From: Cupriavidus gilardii
GTDB taxonomy: Bacteria; Pseudomonadota; Gammaproteobacteria; Burkholderiales; Burkholderiaceae
Length of the DNA: 64,000 nucleotides
Direction of reading: 5' to 3'
Assembly: GCF_013314895.1 (NCBI RefSeq)
Contig: NZ_JABTYE010000008.1
Span: forward strand, 143,015 to 207,014
Notes under the pieces: generated by a model
The model's input: only the letters and a program-made list of their open reading frames with translations
What the model was told of the DNA's origin: nothing
Databases searched by the model: none
Part shown: one piece after another, positions 1 to 10,246 of the stretch
Numbering within the stretch: the stretch's first letter is position 1
How the letters are laid out: the number at the start of each line of letters is the position of its first letter
Translations under genes and position numbers: made by a program

Positions 1-548
1 AGGAACACATCGCGTCCGTTGTCGCCGGCGGCCATCTGGCGGGCGACGTCGACCTGCAGCAGTTGATTGCCGGTGTCACCGACGTATTGCACCGTGCCGC
101 CATTGGCCGCGAACGGGGGCGTGCCCGACTTGAAGCCGGCAAAGAGGTATTGTCCGTTGCCGTCGTCGGCATTGGCCAGACCCAGCAGCTGATCGTAGTT
201 GCTCTGCAGTTCGGCGGCGATCGAGGCGCGGTCGGCGTTGCTGATGGTGCCATTGCCGCCGGAAACGATCAGCGTCTGCACGTTCTGGATCGTGGTGATC
301 ACGCTTTGCAGCGTCTTTTCCTCAAGCGCCAGGTTGATATTGGCCTGGTTGCGCGAGGCGGCGTATTGCTCGTTGACCGCGAGCGATTGCGAGACGCCGA
401 GCGCGCGGGTGGCGGCGATCGGATCGTCGGACGGCGTCAGCACGCGGCGGCCGGTGCCGAGCTGCTGCTGCACGTGCAGCAGCGAGGACTGCTGGCCGTT
501 CATCGCGGACAGGCCGAGCTGATAGAACGTGGAAGTGGCGACACGCAT
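1..548 (-). CDS. flgL: Flagellar hook-filament junction protein FlgL (C-terminus cut by window edge)
   Basis: This is the second hook-filament junction protein, secreted through the flagellar export gate and placed between FlgK and flagellin. The N-terminus MRVATSTFYQLGLSAMNGQQ and the flagellin-like coiled start (LLHVQQQLGTGRRVLTPSDD) are typical. About 182 residues are visible; FlgL proteins are usually 300-400 residues, so roughly half is missing beyond position 1. The ATG is at 546-548, 34 nt after the flgK stop, so the two genes form one unit. It should share the sigma-28 promoter seen ahead of flgK. Confidence 0.93.
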   Translation of the reverse strand, partial: MRVATSTFYQLGLSAMNGQQSSLLHVQQQLGTGRRVLTPSDDPIAATRALGVSQSLAVNEQYAASRNQANINLALEEKTLQSVITTIQNVQTLIVSGGNGTISNADRASIAAELQSNYDQLLGLANADDGNGQYLFAGFKSGTPPFAANGGTVQYVGDTGNQLLQVDVARQMAAGDNGRDVF

Positions 549-582
549 GATGGATTCCTGGTCTCGGTAGGCTGGCGGCCCG

Positions 583-2478
583 TCAGCGGATATTGATGAT
601 GGCGTCGAACAGCGACGAGGCGGTCTGGATCATCTGGGCGCTGGCCTGATAGAGCTGCTGGAAGCGCAGCAGATTGACGGTCTCTTCGTCCATGTTGACG
701 CCGGACACCGACTGCTGGGCGGTACGCACCTGCGTCGTGATGCTGTTCTGCGAGGTCGAGGCGATATCGATCGACTTGGTACGGCTGCCGATATCGTTGA
801 CCAGTTGCGCGTAGGCGTCGTTGAAGCTCGACACGCCGCCGATCGTCTTCTTGGTCTGCAGCTTGGCCAGCACCAGCGCGTTGCCGTTGTCGGACGAGCC
901 GCCGACGTTGGCGCCGATGGTGAAGCTGTCGCCGACCTTGGGCGCGCCGTCGAAGCTGACGGTCACACCGTCGAACGTATATTCGACCGCGCTGCCATTG
1001 GTGACCGGGCCGGCGTCCGGCGTCACCGGATTGCCGGCGGCGTCGGCAAAGGTGTAGGCGGCGCCGTCGAACGTCGCGACGATCTTCGAGGCGGGCACGT
1101 TGAAGCCCTGCGCGACGTTGCTGACCTTGACGGTGCCGGTGCCGATGTTCGATGCGCTGGTTTCGGCCAGCACCGGCGAGGCGGCGGCGACCTTGGCCGG
1201 GTCGCTGATCGTCAGTTCGAACGAACCAGCGACATTACGGGTCGGCTGGATCTGGAAGCTGTCGCCGGCGCTCATGGTGCCGCCGACCGTGATGCTGAGC
1301 CCGTCCGCGGTGAAGGTCGGGCCGGTACCAGTAGCCACCACCTCGTTGTCCGACATCCGCACCAGGCTGTAGCTGGTGCCGTCGAAGCTGACGGTGTAGT
1401 CGCTGGTCGTCAGCGCGGTCGCATCGGCTACGGTGGCCGCCACCGTGCCGGTGCCGTTGTTGCGCGCGTTGCCGATCACCGTCGGCGAGCCCAGCGCGAA
1501 CATGTCGCCGCCGATCTGGCCCTTCAGGTCCATGCCGAGGCGGTGCTGCGCGTTGAAGGTCTGGCCGATCGACAGCGAGATGCGGCCGATCGCGTTCTGC
1601 GCGGCGTCGAGCGTCTCGCGGCGGAACTCCATCAGGCCGCCGATGCTGCCGCCGCTGAACAGCGCGCCATCCATCTCGATCGCGGTGCCATCCGGCAGCG
1701 TATAGGCGATGCCCATCCGCGACGGGTCGGCGGCGGAACGCACCGCCTTCAGGTCGTACGAGTTGGCGCCGACCACCAGCGGCTGGCCGTTGCCGACGAA
1801 CACGTTGTAGCTGCCGCCGTCCTGCGCGACCACCTTGACGCCGACGACCTTGTTCATCTGCGCGACCAGTTCGTCGCGCTGGTCCAGCAGATCGTTGGGC
1901 GACTGGCCGCCGCTGGCGGCGGTGGCCTTGGCGATCTCGCTGTTCAGCGAGGCAAGCTGCCTGGCATAGGCGTTCACCTGCGTGACCGAGCTCTGGATCT
2001 CGCTGTTGATGCCTTCCTGCTGGTTCTGGAAGTACGAGGCCGCGGAACGCAGCTGGCCCGCCAGCGACTGGGCCGCGTTCAGCATGTTCTGGCGCACCGC
2101 GGTGTCGCCCGGCTTGTCGGCCACGCCCTGCACCGCGGCGAAGAATTTCTGCATCAGCGGCGCGATGCCGCCCTTCTGGTCGGCCAGCAGGCTATCGATC
2201 TGCTTGATCTGTTCCGAGTACGTCGACAGGTGCGCGCTCGACGTTTCGGCGCTGCGCAGCTGGCTGGTCAGGAATTCGTCGTAGACCCGCATCACCGTGG
2301 TGGTGGTCGAGCCCTGACCGAAGAAACCCTGACTGGTGTACTGGCCGCCCGACGAGGCGATGATCGTGTTCTGGCGCGTATAGCCGGCGGTCGCCGCGTT
2401 GCTGACGTTATGGCCGATGGTCGTCAGCGCGTTCTGTGCCGTGTTCAGGCCGGACAGGCCGATATGGAAAAGAGACAT
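583..2478 (-). CDS. flgK: Flagellar hook-associated protein 1 FlgK
   Basis: FlgK is the first junction protein between hook and filament. The 631-residue length is in the normal range (550-650). The N-terminal axial-protein signature (NTAQNALTTIGHNVSNAATA) and the C-terminal helix (VNLLRFQQLYQASAQMIQTA, ending in DAIINIR) flank a variable beta-rich centre, as in the family. The ATG at 2478 is preceded by a 209-nt spacer that contains a sigma-28 promoter and a REP-like hairpin, so flgK-flgL look separately transcribed from flgB-J, matching the usual class III status of these genes. Confidence 0.96.
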   Translation of the reverse strand: MSLFHIGLSGLNTAQNALTTIGHNVSNAATAGYTRQNTIIASSGGQYTSQGFFGQGSTTTTVMRVYDEFLTSQLRSAETSSAHLSTYSEQIKQIDSLLADQKGGIAPLMQKFFAAVQGVADKPGDTAVRQNMLNAAQSLAGQLRSAASYFQNQQEGINSEIQSSVTQVNAYARQLASLNSEIAKATAASGGQSPNDLLDQRDELVAQMNKVVGVKVVAQDGGSYNVFVGNGQPLVVGANSYDLKAVRSAADPSRMGIAYTLPDGTAIEMDGALFSGGSIGGLMEFRRETLDAAQNAIGRISLSIGQTFNAQHRLGMDLKGQIGGDMFALGSPTVIGNARNNGTGTVAATVADATALTTSDYTVSFDGTSYSLVRMSDNEVVATGTGPTFTADGLSITVGGTMSAGDSFQIQPTRNVAGSFELTISDPAKVAAASPVLAETSASNIGTGTVKVSNVAQGFNVPASKIVATFDGAAYTFADAAGNPVTPDAGPVTNGSAVEYTFDGVTVSFDGAPKVGDSFTIGANVGGSSDNGNALVLAKLQTKKTIGGVSSFNDAYAQLVNDIGSRTKSIDIASTSQNSITTQVRTAQQSVSGVNMDEETVNLLRFQQLYQASAQMIQTASSLFDAIINIR

Positions 2479-2550
2479 GCACTAGCCCCGGATTCTGTTG
2501 GTCGCCATGGCCGCGCGATGCAGTCGCGACCGTGGCGGTGGATGAGGGTG

Positions 2551-2578
2551 GTAACGGCAGATTGGGCGGCGGACTTTA
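2551..2578 (-). promoter_or_regulatory. Sigma-28 (FliA) promoter of flgKL
   Basis: On the minus strand TAAAGTCC is followed after 12 nt by GCCGTTAC. The sigma-28 consensus is TAAAGTTT-N11-GCCGATAA, so both boxes match well and the spacer is one longer. It lies about 73 nt before the flgK ATG. The identical 12-nt spacing recurs in the cheY2 promoter at 41191-41218. Confidence 0.65.
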
Positions 2579-2636
2579 GGGTTGGGGCTAGTTTTGGGTG
2601 CTGGGGCATGCGAAGCGCCGTTTGCCCTCTCCCCCG

Positions 2637-2662
2637 CCCCTCTCCCGCAAGCGGGAGAGGGG
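2637..2662. repeat. REP-like perfect inverted repeat in flgJ-flgK spacer
   Basis: CCCCTCTCCCGC, AA, GCGGGAGAGGGG form a perfect 12-bp stem. This sequence type is a familiar dispersed intergenic element in proteobacterial genomes. It has no T tract on the minus-strand side, so it looks more like an mRNA-stabilising or attenuating hairpin at the end of the flgB-J message than an intrinsic terminator. Confidence 0.6.
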
Positions 2663-2686
2663 AGAAAACCGGTCGCGTACCGGTCC

Positions 2687-3694
2687 TTAGACCGGCACCT
2701 TCCGCATGATCCTGACCAGCTTGGCCCCGTATTCCGGATCGGTGGCATAGCCGGCGCGCTGCAGGCCGTGGGCGGCTTCCTCGGCCGAGCCCGCCGATAC
2801 CACGCCGGCATAGCGCGGGTTGTTGGCCAGCAGCCGGGCGTAGTCGGAGAACGCCTCCTCGTACGAGCCGTAGGCTCGGAACTTTGCCTTGATCTTCTGC
2901 GGCTGGCCGTCCACGTATTCGGTGGTGGTGATCTCGGCGACCGGGCCTTTCCAGTTGGCGCCGGCCTTGATGCCGAACACATTGTGGGTGGTGCTGCCGT
3001 CCGCATGCGCGATCTCGCGGCGGCCCCAGCCCGATTCGAGCGCGGCCTGGCCCAGGATCAGCCGTGCCGGCACGCCGCTGGCGCGCGAGGCGGCCACCGC
3101 GGGCCCGGCCATGCGGCTGACGAAGGCGCTGATATGGGACGGCGTGTCCTCGGGCATCGCAGCGCCGCCCTGCCATGAGTCGGTCTGCTGCGCCTGATAC
3201 TGGCGCAGGCCCGCGGTCGGGTTCCAGTCGCCGCCGGGCACCACGGTGCCGGCGCGCGGCACCTGTTCCTCGCCGCCGCCCGCCGCGGCAGTGCTGCGCC
3301 CGTCCAGCAGCGGGCCGAGCGTGCCGGCCACCTCGTCCATGCGGCTGGCAGCGGCGGCCTGCGGCGGCAGCGGCTGGCCGCTGGCACGGGCAAGCTGGCG
3401 CGCCATCACCTCGGCGAGGCCAATGCCCCTGGACGACAGATGCTGGGCCAGTTGCTGGTCCAGCATCGACATATAGAGTTTGGTCTGCTCGTTGTCGAAC
3501 AGCCCGTCCTGCGGCGTGGCCTCGCGCATGCTCTTGAGCACCATCTGCGTGAAGACGGCCTCGAACTGCCTGGCGGCGGCCTTCAGCGTGTCGGCGCTGC
3601 CGTCGCGCGCGCGCTGTTTCAGCGCTTCGAATCCCTGCGTGTCGAGCGCGAAGCGCTGCGACAGATCGGCTTGAGCGTGGATCGGTTGGCTCAT
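2687..3694 (-). CDS. flgJ: Rod-cap protein and peptidoglycan hydrolase FlgJ
   Basis: FlgJ caps the growing rod in the periplasm and opens the peptidoglycan. Residues 1-100 are the rod-binding part (AARQFEAVFTQMVLKSMREA; LYMSMLDQQLAQ). A Pro/Gly/Ala-rich linker follows (105-185). The C-terminal glucosaminidase domain (about 187-335) has the catalytic glutamate E220 in QAALESGWG and a typical NVFGIKAG segment. At 335 residues it is the long, two-domain form. The gene starts 17 nt after flgI ends and closes the flgB-J run. Confidence 0.95.
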   Translation of the reverse strand: MSQPIHAQADLSQRFALDTQGFEALKQRARDGSADTLKAAARQFEAVFTQMVLKSMREATPQDGLFDNEQTKLYMSMLDQQLAQHLSSRGIGLAEVMARQLARASGQPLPPQAAAASRMDEVAGTLGPLLDGRSTAAAGGGEEQVPRAGTVVPGGDWNPTAGLRQYQAQQTDSWQGGAAMPEDTPSHISAFVSRMAGPAVAASRASGVPARLILGQAALESGWGRREIAHADGSTTHNVFGIKAGANWKGPVAEITTTEYVDGQPQKIKAKFRAYGSYEEAFSDYARLLANNPRYAGVVSAGSAEEAAHGLQRAGYATDPEYGAKLVRIMRKVPV

Positions 3695-3711
3695 GCGATG
3701 ACCCGTGGCGA

Positions 3712-4893
3712 TCAGATGATTTCGAGCTCGGCGCGCAGCGCGCCCGCCGCCCGCATCGCTTCCAGGATGGTCTGCAGATCGGCCGGCGTCGCGCCCAGCG
3801 AGTTCAGGCCGCGCACCACCGCCGACAGCGAGGCGCCGGCGCGCACCAGCTGCAGCGAACCGCCGTCGCGCTTCAGATCGATCTGGGACACCGGCGCGAC
3901 CACCGTTTCGCCGCCGCTGAACGGCGCGGGCTGGCTGATCACCGGCTGCGTGTTGATGACCACCGACAGGTTGCCGTGCGCGATCGCGCAGTCCTGCACG
4001 GTGACGTCCTGGTTCATCACGATCGAGCCGGTGCGGGCGTTCAGGATGACCTTGGCAGCGGCACGGGCCGGCGTGACGTCGATGTTCTCGATGCGCGCCA
4101 GCATCGACACGCGCTGCGACGACCCCTGCGGCACGCGCACCTGCACCACGCGCGCGTCGAGCGCGCTGGCCACGCCGCCGCCCAGATTTCGATTGATCGC
4201 GTCGACCACGCGCTCGGCGGTGCCGTAGTCGGAGCTCTTGAGCTCCAGCGTCAGCACGCCGTTGTCGGCCTGGAAGGCGGGCACCGCGCGTTCGACGATC
4301 GCTCCGTTGGCGATGCGGCCGACTGCCAGCTGGTTGATCTGCACCTTGCTGCCATTGGCGGACGCGCCCGCGCCGCCGACCAGCAGGTTGCCCTGCGCGA
4401 TCGCATAGACCTGGCCGTCGGCACCCTTGAGCGGCGTCATCAGCAGCGTGCCGCCGCGCAGGCTCTTGGCATTGCCCATCGACGACACCACCACGTCGAG
4501 CTGGCTGCCCGGCTGCGCGAACGGCGGCAGCGTCGCGGTGACCATCACCGCGGCCACGTTCTTGAGCTGCATGTTGCGGCCGGCCGGCAAGGTGATGCCC
4601 AGCTGCGACAGCATATTGGTCAGACTCTGCGTGGTGAACGGCGTCTGCATGGTCTGGTCGCCGGTGTTGTCCAGACCGACCACCAGGCCGTAGCCGACCA
4701 GCGGGTTGTCGCGCACGCCCTGGATGGTCGCTAGATTCTTCAGGCGCTCGGCATGAGCTGCCCCTGCCGGCATAAGCAGGCCAACGGCGAGTGCAAGGGC
4801 CAGCGCGAACAGCGGCAGGAAGCCCGGCGTGCAGATGCCGGAACGGCTAGGGCGGAAACGACCGCAGAGGCAATCAGCCAGGCGCAAAGACAT
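3712..4893 (-). CDS. flgI: Flagellar P-ring protein FlgI
   Basis: FlgI forms the P ring around the rod in the peptidoglycan layer. The chosen ATG ([10 protein letters not shown]) gives 393 residues and lies 8 nt after the flgH stop; an upstream ATG at 4941 would overlap flgH and adds an unlikely extension. A signal peptide with a long hydrophobic core ([18 protein letters not shown]) ends at AHA before [20 protein letters not shown], the conserved start of the mature protein. The segment [11 protein letters not shown] is also characteristic. Confidence 0.95.
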   Translation of the reverse strand: MSLRLADCLCGRFRPSRSGICTPGFLPLFALALALAVGLLMPAGAAHAERLKNLATIQGVRDNPLVGYGLVVGLDNTGDQTMQTPFTTQSLTNMLSQLGITLPAGRNMQLKNVAAVMVTATLPPFAQPGSQLDVVVSSMGNAKSLRGGTLLMTPLKGADGQVYAIAQGNLLVGGAGASANGSKVQINQLAVGRIANGAIVERAVPAFQADNGVLTLELKSSDYGTAERVVDAINRNLGGGVASALDARVVQVRVPQGSSQRVSMLARIENIDVTPARAAAKVILNARTGSIVMNQDVTVQDCAIAHGNLSVVINTQPVISQPAPFSGGETVVAPVSQIDLKRDGGSLQLVRAGASLSAVVRGLNSLGATPADLQTILEAMRAAGALRAELEII

Positions 4894-4901
4894 GACGCGA
4901 T

Positions 4902-5600
4902 TCAGAACGGTGAAACGTTGAGGAAGAAGCGCTGCAGCCAACCCATGTTCTGCGCTTCGTCGATATAGCCCTTGGCGGTGTATTCGATGCGCGCGTCGGC
5001 CACCTGGGTGGACGGCACCGCGTTGTCGCCGGTGATCGTGCGCGGATTGACCACGCCCGAGAAGCGGATGAATTCCGCGCCCTGATTGATCGCCATCTGC
5101 TTCTCGCCGGACACCACCAGGTTGCCGTTGGCCAGCACCTCGATCACGGTGACCGTGATGGTGCCGTTGAAGGTATTGGCCGCGCTGGAGCCGCCGCTGG
5201 CGCGAATTCCGTTCTCGCCGCTGATGTTGGCGTTCTGGCTGGCGCCGAACAGGCCGCCGAGCGCGCGCGGCACCGCGTCGAAGGCCAGCGCGGCATTGCC
5301 GGTGCGCGAGGCGTTGGTGCCCGAGTTCTTCGACGCGTTGATGTTCTCGCTGATCACGATGGTCAGGATGTCGCCGACGTTGCGCGGGCGACGGTCCTCG
5401 AACAGCGGGTTGCCGGCGTAGGAGTTCTGATAGATCGAGCCGGTCGGCGCGATCATCGGCCGCTGCTCGGCCCGGGCCGTGGTCGGCATCTGCACCAGCG
5501 GCTCGCGCGGCATCAGCGCGCAGCCGGTGGCCAGCAGCGGCCCGAGAATGCAGGCCAGACGGCAGGCCGACCGGCCCAGACGGAACAGCATGGCGTTCAT
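4902..5600 (-). CDS. flgH: Flagellar L-ring lipoprotein FlgH
   Basis: FlgH builds the outer-membrane L ring. The 232-residue protein has a short lipoprotein signal with lipobox LATGC, so the mature N-terminus is an acylated cysteine. Conserved blocks include [19 protein letters not shown] and the end [10 protein letters not shown] start at the ATG at 5600, two nt after the flgG stop; a TTG two codons upstream (5606) would overlap flgG and is less attractive. Confidence 0.95.
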   Translation of the reverse strand: MNAMLFRLGRSACRLACILGPLLATGCALMPREPLVQMPTTARAEQRPMIAPTGSIYQNSYAGNPLFEDRRPRNVGDILTIVISENINASKNSGTNASRTGNAALAFDAVPRALGGLFGASQNANISGENGIRASGGSSAANTFNGTITVTVIEVLANGNLVVSGEKQMAINQGAEFIRFSGVVNPRTITGDNAVPSTQVADARIEYTAKGYIDEAQNMGWLQRFFLNVSPF

Positions 5601-5602
5601 GT

Positions 5603-6388
5603 TCAACCCAGCTGAGTCAGGCGTTGCAGCATCTGGTCGGACGTCTGTACGGCCTTGCTGTTGATTTCGTAGGCGCGCTGGGTCTGGATCATGCTGACCA
5701 GCTCCTCGACCACGTTGACGTTCGACGCTTCGACGTAGTTCTGCTGCAGAATGCCGGCGCCGTTCAGACCTGGCACGGTCGGGTTCGGTGCGCCCGAGGC
5801 GTCGGTCTGCACGTACAGGTTCTCGCCCAGGCTTTCCAGACCGGTCGGGTTCATGAAGGTCGCCAATTGCAGCTGGCCGACCTGCACGTTATTGGCATTG
5901 CCCGGCTGCGTGACCGACACCGTGCCGTCGCGCGCGATGGTCAGCGAGGTCGAGTTGGCCGGGATGGCGATGGCCGGCTCGATCACGAAGCCGCTGGCGG
6001 TCACCAGCTGGCCGTTCTGATCGACCTGGAACGAGCCGTCGCGGGTGTACGCCGTGGTGCCGTCCGGCAGCGTGACCTGGAAGAAGCCCTGGCCGATGAT
6101 GGCCACGTCCTTGGCATTGCCGGTCTGCTGGGGATTGCCCTGCGTGTGGATGCGCTCGGTGGCGACCGGGCGCACACCGGTACCGAGCTGCAGGCCCGAC
6201 GGCAGCGTGGTCTGATCCGACGACAGCGCGCCCGGCTGGCGGATGGTCTGGTACATCAGTTCCTCGAACACCGCGCGGCTGCGCTTGAAGCCCGTGGTCG
6301 ACACGTTGGCCAGGTTGTTCGAGATCACGTCCATCTGCGTCTGCTGCGCATCGAGGCCGGTCTTCGCAATCCAGAGAGAGCGGTTCAT
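5603..6388 (-). CDS. flgG: Flagellar distal rod protein FlgG
   Basis: FlgG forms the distal rod. The start [20 protein letters not shown] and the signature [18 protein letters not shown] are diagnostic. The length of 261 residues equals the usual 260-262. The C-terminal helix ([20 protein letters not shown]) is the conserved axial-protein end. The frame stays open upstream into flgF in another frame, but that extension is a G+C-bias artefact. Confidence 0.97.
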   Translation of the reverse strand: MNRSLWIAKTGLDAQQTQMDVISNNLANVSTTGFKRSRAVFEELMYQTIRQPGALSSDQTTLPSGLQLGTGVRPVATERIHTQGNPQQTGNAKDVAIIGQGFFQVTLPDGTTAYTRDGSFQVDQNGQLVTASGFVIEPAIAIPANSTSLTIARDGTVSVTQPGNANNVQVGQLQLATFMNPTGLESLGENLYVQTDASGAPNPTVPGLNGAGILQQNYVEASNVNVVEELVSMIQTQRAYEINSKAVQTSDQMLQRLTQLG

Positions 6389-6471
6389 GGTGTTCCTTGG
6401 GTGGCGGGCACGCGCGGCGGCGTGCCCTGTCGATTCATTGGTGGGCGCGTGGCTGGGCGAGTGGGCGGCGC

Positions 6472-7215
6472 TTAACGGTTCGACAGCAGCGCATTGGCGC
6501 GCTGCTCGTTGGCGTCCGCGCCCTGGATCATCTTGATCTGCATCTCGAAGCGGCGCGCGTTGGCGATCATGTCGACCATCGCCTCGACCGGATTGACATT
6601 GCTGCCTTCCAGCGCGCCGGCAATCACGCGCACGGTCTGGTCGGTCTCCAGCGGCGCGGCGCCGGGCCGCAGCCGGAACAGGCCGTCGTCGCCGCGGGCG
6701 ATCGCATCGGGCGGCGGATTGACCAGCCGCAGCCGGCCCACCTGCGCGAGGCCATTGGCGGTCTCGCCGGGGCCGCGCGCGGTGATGGTGCCGTCGTTGC
6801 CGATCGTCACCGTCGAGCCGGGCGGCACCGCGATCGGGCCGCCGTCGCCGAGCACCTGCAGGCCGTTCGAGGTCAGCAGCTGGCCGTCCGGGCCCACCTG
6901 CAGCGAGCCGGCGCGGGTATAGCCTTCCGCGCCGTCGCGCCCCTGCACCGCCAGCCAGCCGTTGCCCTTGATCGCGATATCGAGCGGACGCTCGGTATAG
7001 GTCAGGGGCCCGGCCTTCATGTCGGCGCCGGGCGTGCTGGCCAGCGTGAAGGCGCGGGTGGGCGTCTCCTGGCCGACCACCGGCACCGCGCGGAACATGT
7101 TGACCTGCGCGCGAAAGCCCGTGGTCGACACGTTGGCCAGGTTGTTGGCCACCGCGGCCTGCTGGTCCAGCGTCTGTTTGGCGCCCGACAGGGCGGTGTA
7201 GATCAGGCGATCCAT
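6472..7215 (-). CDS. flgF: Flagellar proximal rod protein FlgF
   Basis: FlgF is a proximal rod subunit, exported by the flagellar type III machine. It has [20 protein letters not shown], the axial signature [18 protein letters not shown] and a C-terminal block [20 protein letters not shown]. At 247 residues it has the family's usual size. The spacer to flgE is 44 nt, and 83 nt separate it from flgG. Confidence 0.96.
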   Translation of the reverse strand: MDRLIYTALSGAKQTLDQQAAVANNLANVSTTGFRAQVNMFRAVPVVGQETPTRAFTLASTPGADMKAGPLTYTERPLDIAIKGNGWLAVQGRDGAEGYTRAGSLQVGPDGQLLTSNGLQVLGDGGPIAVPPGSTVTIGNDGTITARGPGETANGLAQVGRLRLVNPPPDAIARGDDGLFRLRPGAAPLETDQTVRVIAGALEGSNVNPVEAMVDMIANARRFEMQIKMIQGADANEQRANALLSNR

Positions 7216-7259
7216 CTGCGATTCCTATCCAATGCTTGCCGCTACCGTCGCCGTGCCGA

Positions 7260-8477
7260 TCAGATGTTGACCAGCGTCTGCAGCACCTGGTCCTGCGCCT
7301 GGATGGTCTGTGCGTTGGCCTGGTAGTTGCGCTGCGCAATGATCAGGTTGACCAGCTGGCCCGACAGGTCGACGTTCGACGCTTCCACCGCGTTCGATTG
7401 CAGCTGACCCATGCTGCCGCCCGGCGAGCCGAGCAGCGGCTGGCCCGAGGCGCCGGTGGCGCTCCAGACGTTGTCGCCCTCGGGCTTGAGCCCTTCCACG
7501 TTGCCGAACGTGGCCATCACGACCTGGCCCAGCGACTGCGTCTGCTCGTTCGAGTAGCTGCCGAGGATGGTGCCGTCGGCTTCGATCGAGAAGCCCAGCA
7601 GCGAGCCCGAGGTATAGCCGTTCTGCACGATCGACTTCGGATCGTTGTCGTCGCCGAACTGCGTGGTGCCGGCCAGATCCAGCTGGATGTTCATCGCGGC
7701 GGCGCCGTTCGCGGCCGGCACGGTCACCGGAATCGTCGCGCCCGGCGCCGGCGTGACCAGCGCGCCGTTCAGGTCGAAGCGCATCGCGTTCGGACCCGAC
7801 AGTTGCGCGCCGGTGGCGTCGGTCACGTAGACCTGCCAGTCGGTGCCGGTGGCGTCGGTCGCGCCCTTGCGGAAGTAGGCCGTGACCTGCTGCGCATTGC
7901 CCAGCGAGTCGAACACCTCGATGGTGCTGCTGTAGTTGAACATCGCGGCGGCGGGCGGGTTGCCGGCCGATGTCGCGAACGGCACGGTCGGCGCGGTGCC
8001 GCGCGAGTCCAGGTTGTATTGCGCGGTGATGCGGTCGGTGGCCTTCGGCGCCATCTGGGCGCTCGACACCACCAGCGGTTGCGGCTGCACGCCGCCGCCC
8101 GGCTGCACGCCGGCCGGATAGCCGGTCAGCTGCAGGCCCTGCGCGTTGGTGATGCGGCCGTCGTCGGTGCGCAGGAACTGGCCATTGCGCGAGAAGAACA
8201 CCGAGCCGTCGGCGCCCACCATGCGGAAGAAGCCGTTGCCGCCGGTGATCGCCACGTCCAGCGAGCGGCCGCTCGCCTCGATATTGCCCTGCGTGAACGA
8301 CTGCACCACCGAGTTCACGCGCGTGCCCAGGCCGACCTTCGAGCCGGCGTACACGTCGGCGAACTGCGCGGTCGACTGCTTGAAGCCGACGGTGTTCGCG
8401 TTGGCGATGTTGTTGCCGATCACGTCCAGATTCTGTGCCGCGGCGTTGATGCCGCTGACTCCTTGACCGAAACCCAT
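7260..8477 (-). CDS. flgE: Flagellar hook protein FlgE
   Basis: FlgE polymerises into the hook. The N-terminus [20 protein letters not shown] and [15 protein letters not shown] are the conserved axial elements, and the C-terminus ([20 protein letters not shown]) pairs with them in the assembled tube. At 405 residues it is within the normal range (400-440). Two copies of a 12-bp sequence (GAATACCGATTA) stand about 75 nt before the start, overlapping the end of flgD. Confidence 0.97.
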   Translation of the reverse strand: MGFGQGVSGINAAAQNLDVIGNNIANANTVGFKQSTAQFADVYAGSKVGLGTRVNSVVQSFTQGNIEASGRSLDVAITGGNGFFRMVGADGSVFFSRNGQFLRTDDGRITNAQGLQLTGYPAGVQPGGGVQPQPLVVSSAQMAPKATDRITAQYNLDSRGTAPTVPFATSAGNPPAAAMFNYSSTIEVFDSLGNAQQVTAYFRKGATDATGTDWQVYVTDATGAQLSGPNAMRFDLNGALVTPAPGATIPVTVPAANGAAAMNIQLDLAGTTQFGDDNDPKSIVQNGYTSGSLLGFSIEADGTILGSYSNEQTQSLGQVVMATFGNVEGLKPEGDNVWSATGASGQPLLGSPGGSMGQLQSNAVEASNVDLSGQLVNLIIAQRNYQANAQTIQAQDQVLQTLVNI

Positions 8478-8574
8478 GATTTCCCCTTGTTACGCGTCGT
8501 ACGAAGTTGCCCGCGTCGGCGCCCGTGGCACCGCCGCGCTGGCGTTCTGTTGAATACCGATTACCGAATACCGA

Positions 8575-9237
8575 TTAAAGGATCTTGCGGACGTCGTCGA
8601 CCAGCGCGGTATGGCCGCCGCCGATATCGACCAGCACGCCATTGGCGTCGCCGCTGATGGCCTGCACCTTGCCGTAGACCAGTGCCACGGGCTGCACGCT
8701 CTTGCCGTCCGCGGTCGCGCTGACCTTGAACGTGTATTCGCCGTCCGGCACGGCGGCGCCGGCGTTGTTCTTGCCGTCCCAGCTGACGTCGTGCACGCCG
8801 GCGGTCTGCCCCTTCATGTCGATGGTGCGCACCACGTTGCCGTCCTTGTCCAGCACGTCGACGGTGACCGCGTCGGCGGTGGCGGGCAGATCGATGCCGA
8901 ACTGGCTTGGCTTGCCGCCGGCGACGTCCACTTCCTTGCCGGGCACCATCACCGTGCGGCCGATCAGCGCGGCCGAATCCATCGCGCGGCTGGCGCTGAC
9001 CTGGTTCAGCAGCTGGGCCAGCGTCGCGTTCATCGTCTGCATGCCGCTGACCGTGCTGATCTGCGCGAGCTGCGAGGTCAGCTGCGCGTTGTCCATCGGC
9101 TTGAGCGGGTCCTGGTTGTTCATCTGCGTGACGAGCATCTTCAGGAAGTTGTTCTGCAGGTCCGCGGCGCTGGACGCGCTGTTGGCCAGCTGGTTGGCAG
9201 CGCTGTTGTTGTTGCTGACGGGTGGCGTGGTGGTCAT
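8575..9237 (-). CDS. flgD: Hook-capping / hook assembly scaffold FlgD
   Basis: FlgD is the transient cap that guides FlgE polymerisation. The conserved N-terminal core is present (LQNNFLKMLVTQMNNQDPLK, then PMDNAQLTSQLAQISTVSGM). The C-terminal half is a FlgD-type tudor/FnIII module (WDGKNNAGAAVPDGEYTFKV). The 220-residue length is normal. Three copies of a 9-bp unit (TTGGTCCSG) fall directly upstream of the ATG, in the 43-nt spacer after flgC. Confidence 0.95.
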   Translation of the reverse strand: MTTTPPVSNNNSAANQLANSASSAADLQNNFLKMLVTQMNNQDPLKPMDNAQLTSQLAQISTVSGMQTMNATLAQLLNQVSASRAMDSAALIGRTVMVPGKEVDVAGGKPSQFGIDLPATADAVTVDVLDKDGNVVRTIDMKGQTAGVHDVSWDGKNNAGAAVPDGEYTFKVSATADGKSVQPVALVYGKVQAISGDANGVLVDIGGGHTALVDDVRKIL

Positions 9238-9239
9238 CG

Positions 9240-9266
9240 TTGGTCCCGTTGGTCCGGTTGGTCCGG
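9240..9266. repeat. Tandem repeat, 3 x 9 bp, in flgD leader
   Basis: TTGGTCCCG, TTGGTCCGG, TTGGTCCGG follow one another within the ribosome-loading region of flgD, 2 nt from its start codon. It is one of at least ten such leader duplications in this window. Confidence 0.8.
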
Positions 9267-9280
9267 TCGATATGGCGGAA

Positions 9281-9688
9281 TCACTGACCGATGGTCAGCG
9301 TCTTGAGCATCATGTTCTTGGCGGAGTTCAACACCTCGACGTTGGCCTGGTAGGACCGCGACGCCGAGATCATGTTGACCATCTCCTCCACCGGATTGAC
9401 GTTGGGCATCACCACGTAGCCGTCGGCATTGGCCAGCGGATGGGTGGGGTTGTGCACCATGCGGGGCGGCGAGGGGTCTTCCATCACGCCGCGCACCTGC
9501 ACGCCGCCGATGTCGGCCTGGCCGGGCGTCGGCGCGAGACCGAACACCACCTGCTTGGCGCGATACGGCTGGCCGTTGGGCGCCACCGCGCTGTCCGCAT
9601 TGGCCAGGTTCGAGGCCGTGACGTTCATGCGCTGCGACTGCGCGGCCATCGCCGAGCCCGTCACGTCGAAGATATTCATTGCCGGCAT
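9281..9688 (-). CDS. flgC: Flagellar proximal rod protein FlgC
   Basis: FlgC is a proximal rod subunit. The core [20 protein letters not shown] with ASNLANADS and the terminal [20 protein letters not shown] are conserved, and 135 residues is the usual length. Two ATGs three codons apart (9688 and 9679) are possible; I keep the first, which lies 7 nt after flgB. Confidence 0.95.
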   Translation of the reverse strand: MPAMNIFDVTGSAMAAQSQRMNVTASNLANADSAVAPNGQPYRAKQVVFGLAPTPGQADIGGVQVRGVMEDPSPPRMVHNPTHPLANADGYVVMPNVNPVEEMVNMISASRSYQANVEVLNSAKNMMLKTLTIGQ

Positions 9689-9695
9689 GGTTTCC

Positions 9696-10103
9696 TCACG
9701 ACTGGATGGCGGACAACATGCCCTTGATCTTGGCGTTCATCACCGTCAGGCCGAACTCGTACTTGACCGAGTTGTCGGCGAACGCGACGCGCTCGGTGTC
9801 CATTTCGACGGTGTTGCCGTCGATGCTCGATTGCATCGGAATGCGGTACGCCAGCTCGAACTCGCTGGCGACCGAGGCCTGGCCCGGCAGATGGCGCGTC
9901 GAGGTGGTCGACAGCGACACGCCGTTGGCCTGCCGCCCGCGCTCGACCGATTCGGACAGCTGGCTGGCAAAGTCGAAGTCGCGGGCCTTGAAGCCCGGCG
10001 TATCGGCATTGGCGATATTGGCGGCGATCACCGATTGCCGCTGATTGCGCAGGTTCAACGCTTCCTGCTGGAAACGGAACGCCGCATCGAGTCTGTCGAT
10101 CAT
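9696..10103 (-). CDS. flgB: Flagellar proximal rod protein FlgB
   Basis: FlgB is the first rod protein and first gene of the flgB-J operon. It has the axial motif [19 protein letters not shown] and ends in a conserved helix ([19 protein letters not shown]). At 135 residues it has the usual length. Its promoter region, shared with the divergent flgA, contains a probable FlhDC box and a TAAGAT -10 hexamer. Confidence 0.96.
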   Translation of the reverse strand: MIDRLDAAFRFQQEALNLRNQRQSVIAANIANADTPGFKARDFDFASQLSESVERGRQANGVSLSTTSTRHLPGQASVASEFELAYRIPMQSSIDGNTVEMDTERVAFADNSVKYEFGLTVMNAKIKGMLSAIQS

Positions 10104-10110
10104 GTCCGTA

Positions 10111-10130
10111 TCTCGCTATCTCTCGCTATC
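10111..10130. repeat. Tandem duplication, 2 x 10 bp, in flgB leader
   Basis: TCTCGCTATC is repeated twice without interruption, 8 nt upstream of the flgB ATG, over the ribosome-binding region. Confidence 0.75.
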
Positions 10131-10217
10131 GAGGAACGTGTGACGAAACCACGCGCCCCTGCGTCGGCAAGGGCGTGAGGGCGGCCGGGCATGGACCCGG
10201 CCTTCTTTACGGGTGCC

Positions 10218-10223
10218 ATCTTA
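10218..10223 (-). promoter_or_regulatory. -10 hexamer of flgB operon promoter
   Basis: TAAGAT on the minus strand, 24 nt from the edge of the FlhDC-type box. The flhB and flhF promoters show the same 24-nt distance. It predicts a transcription start near 10211 and a leader of about 110 nt. Confidence 0.5.
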
Positions 10224-10246
10224 GGTGCCGGGTGGCCAGTGCAATC

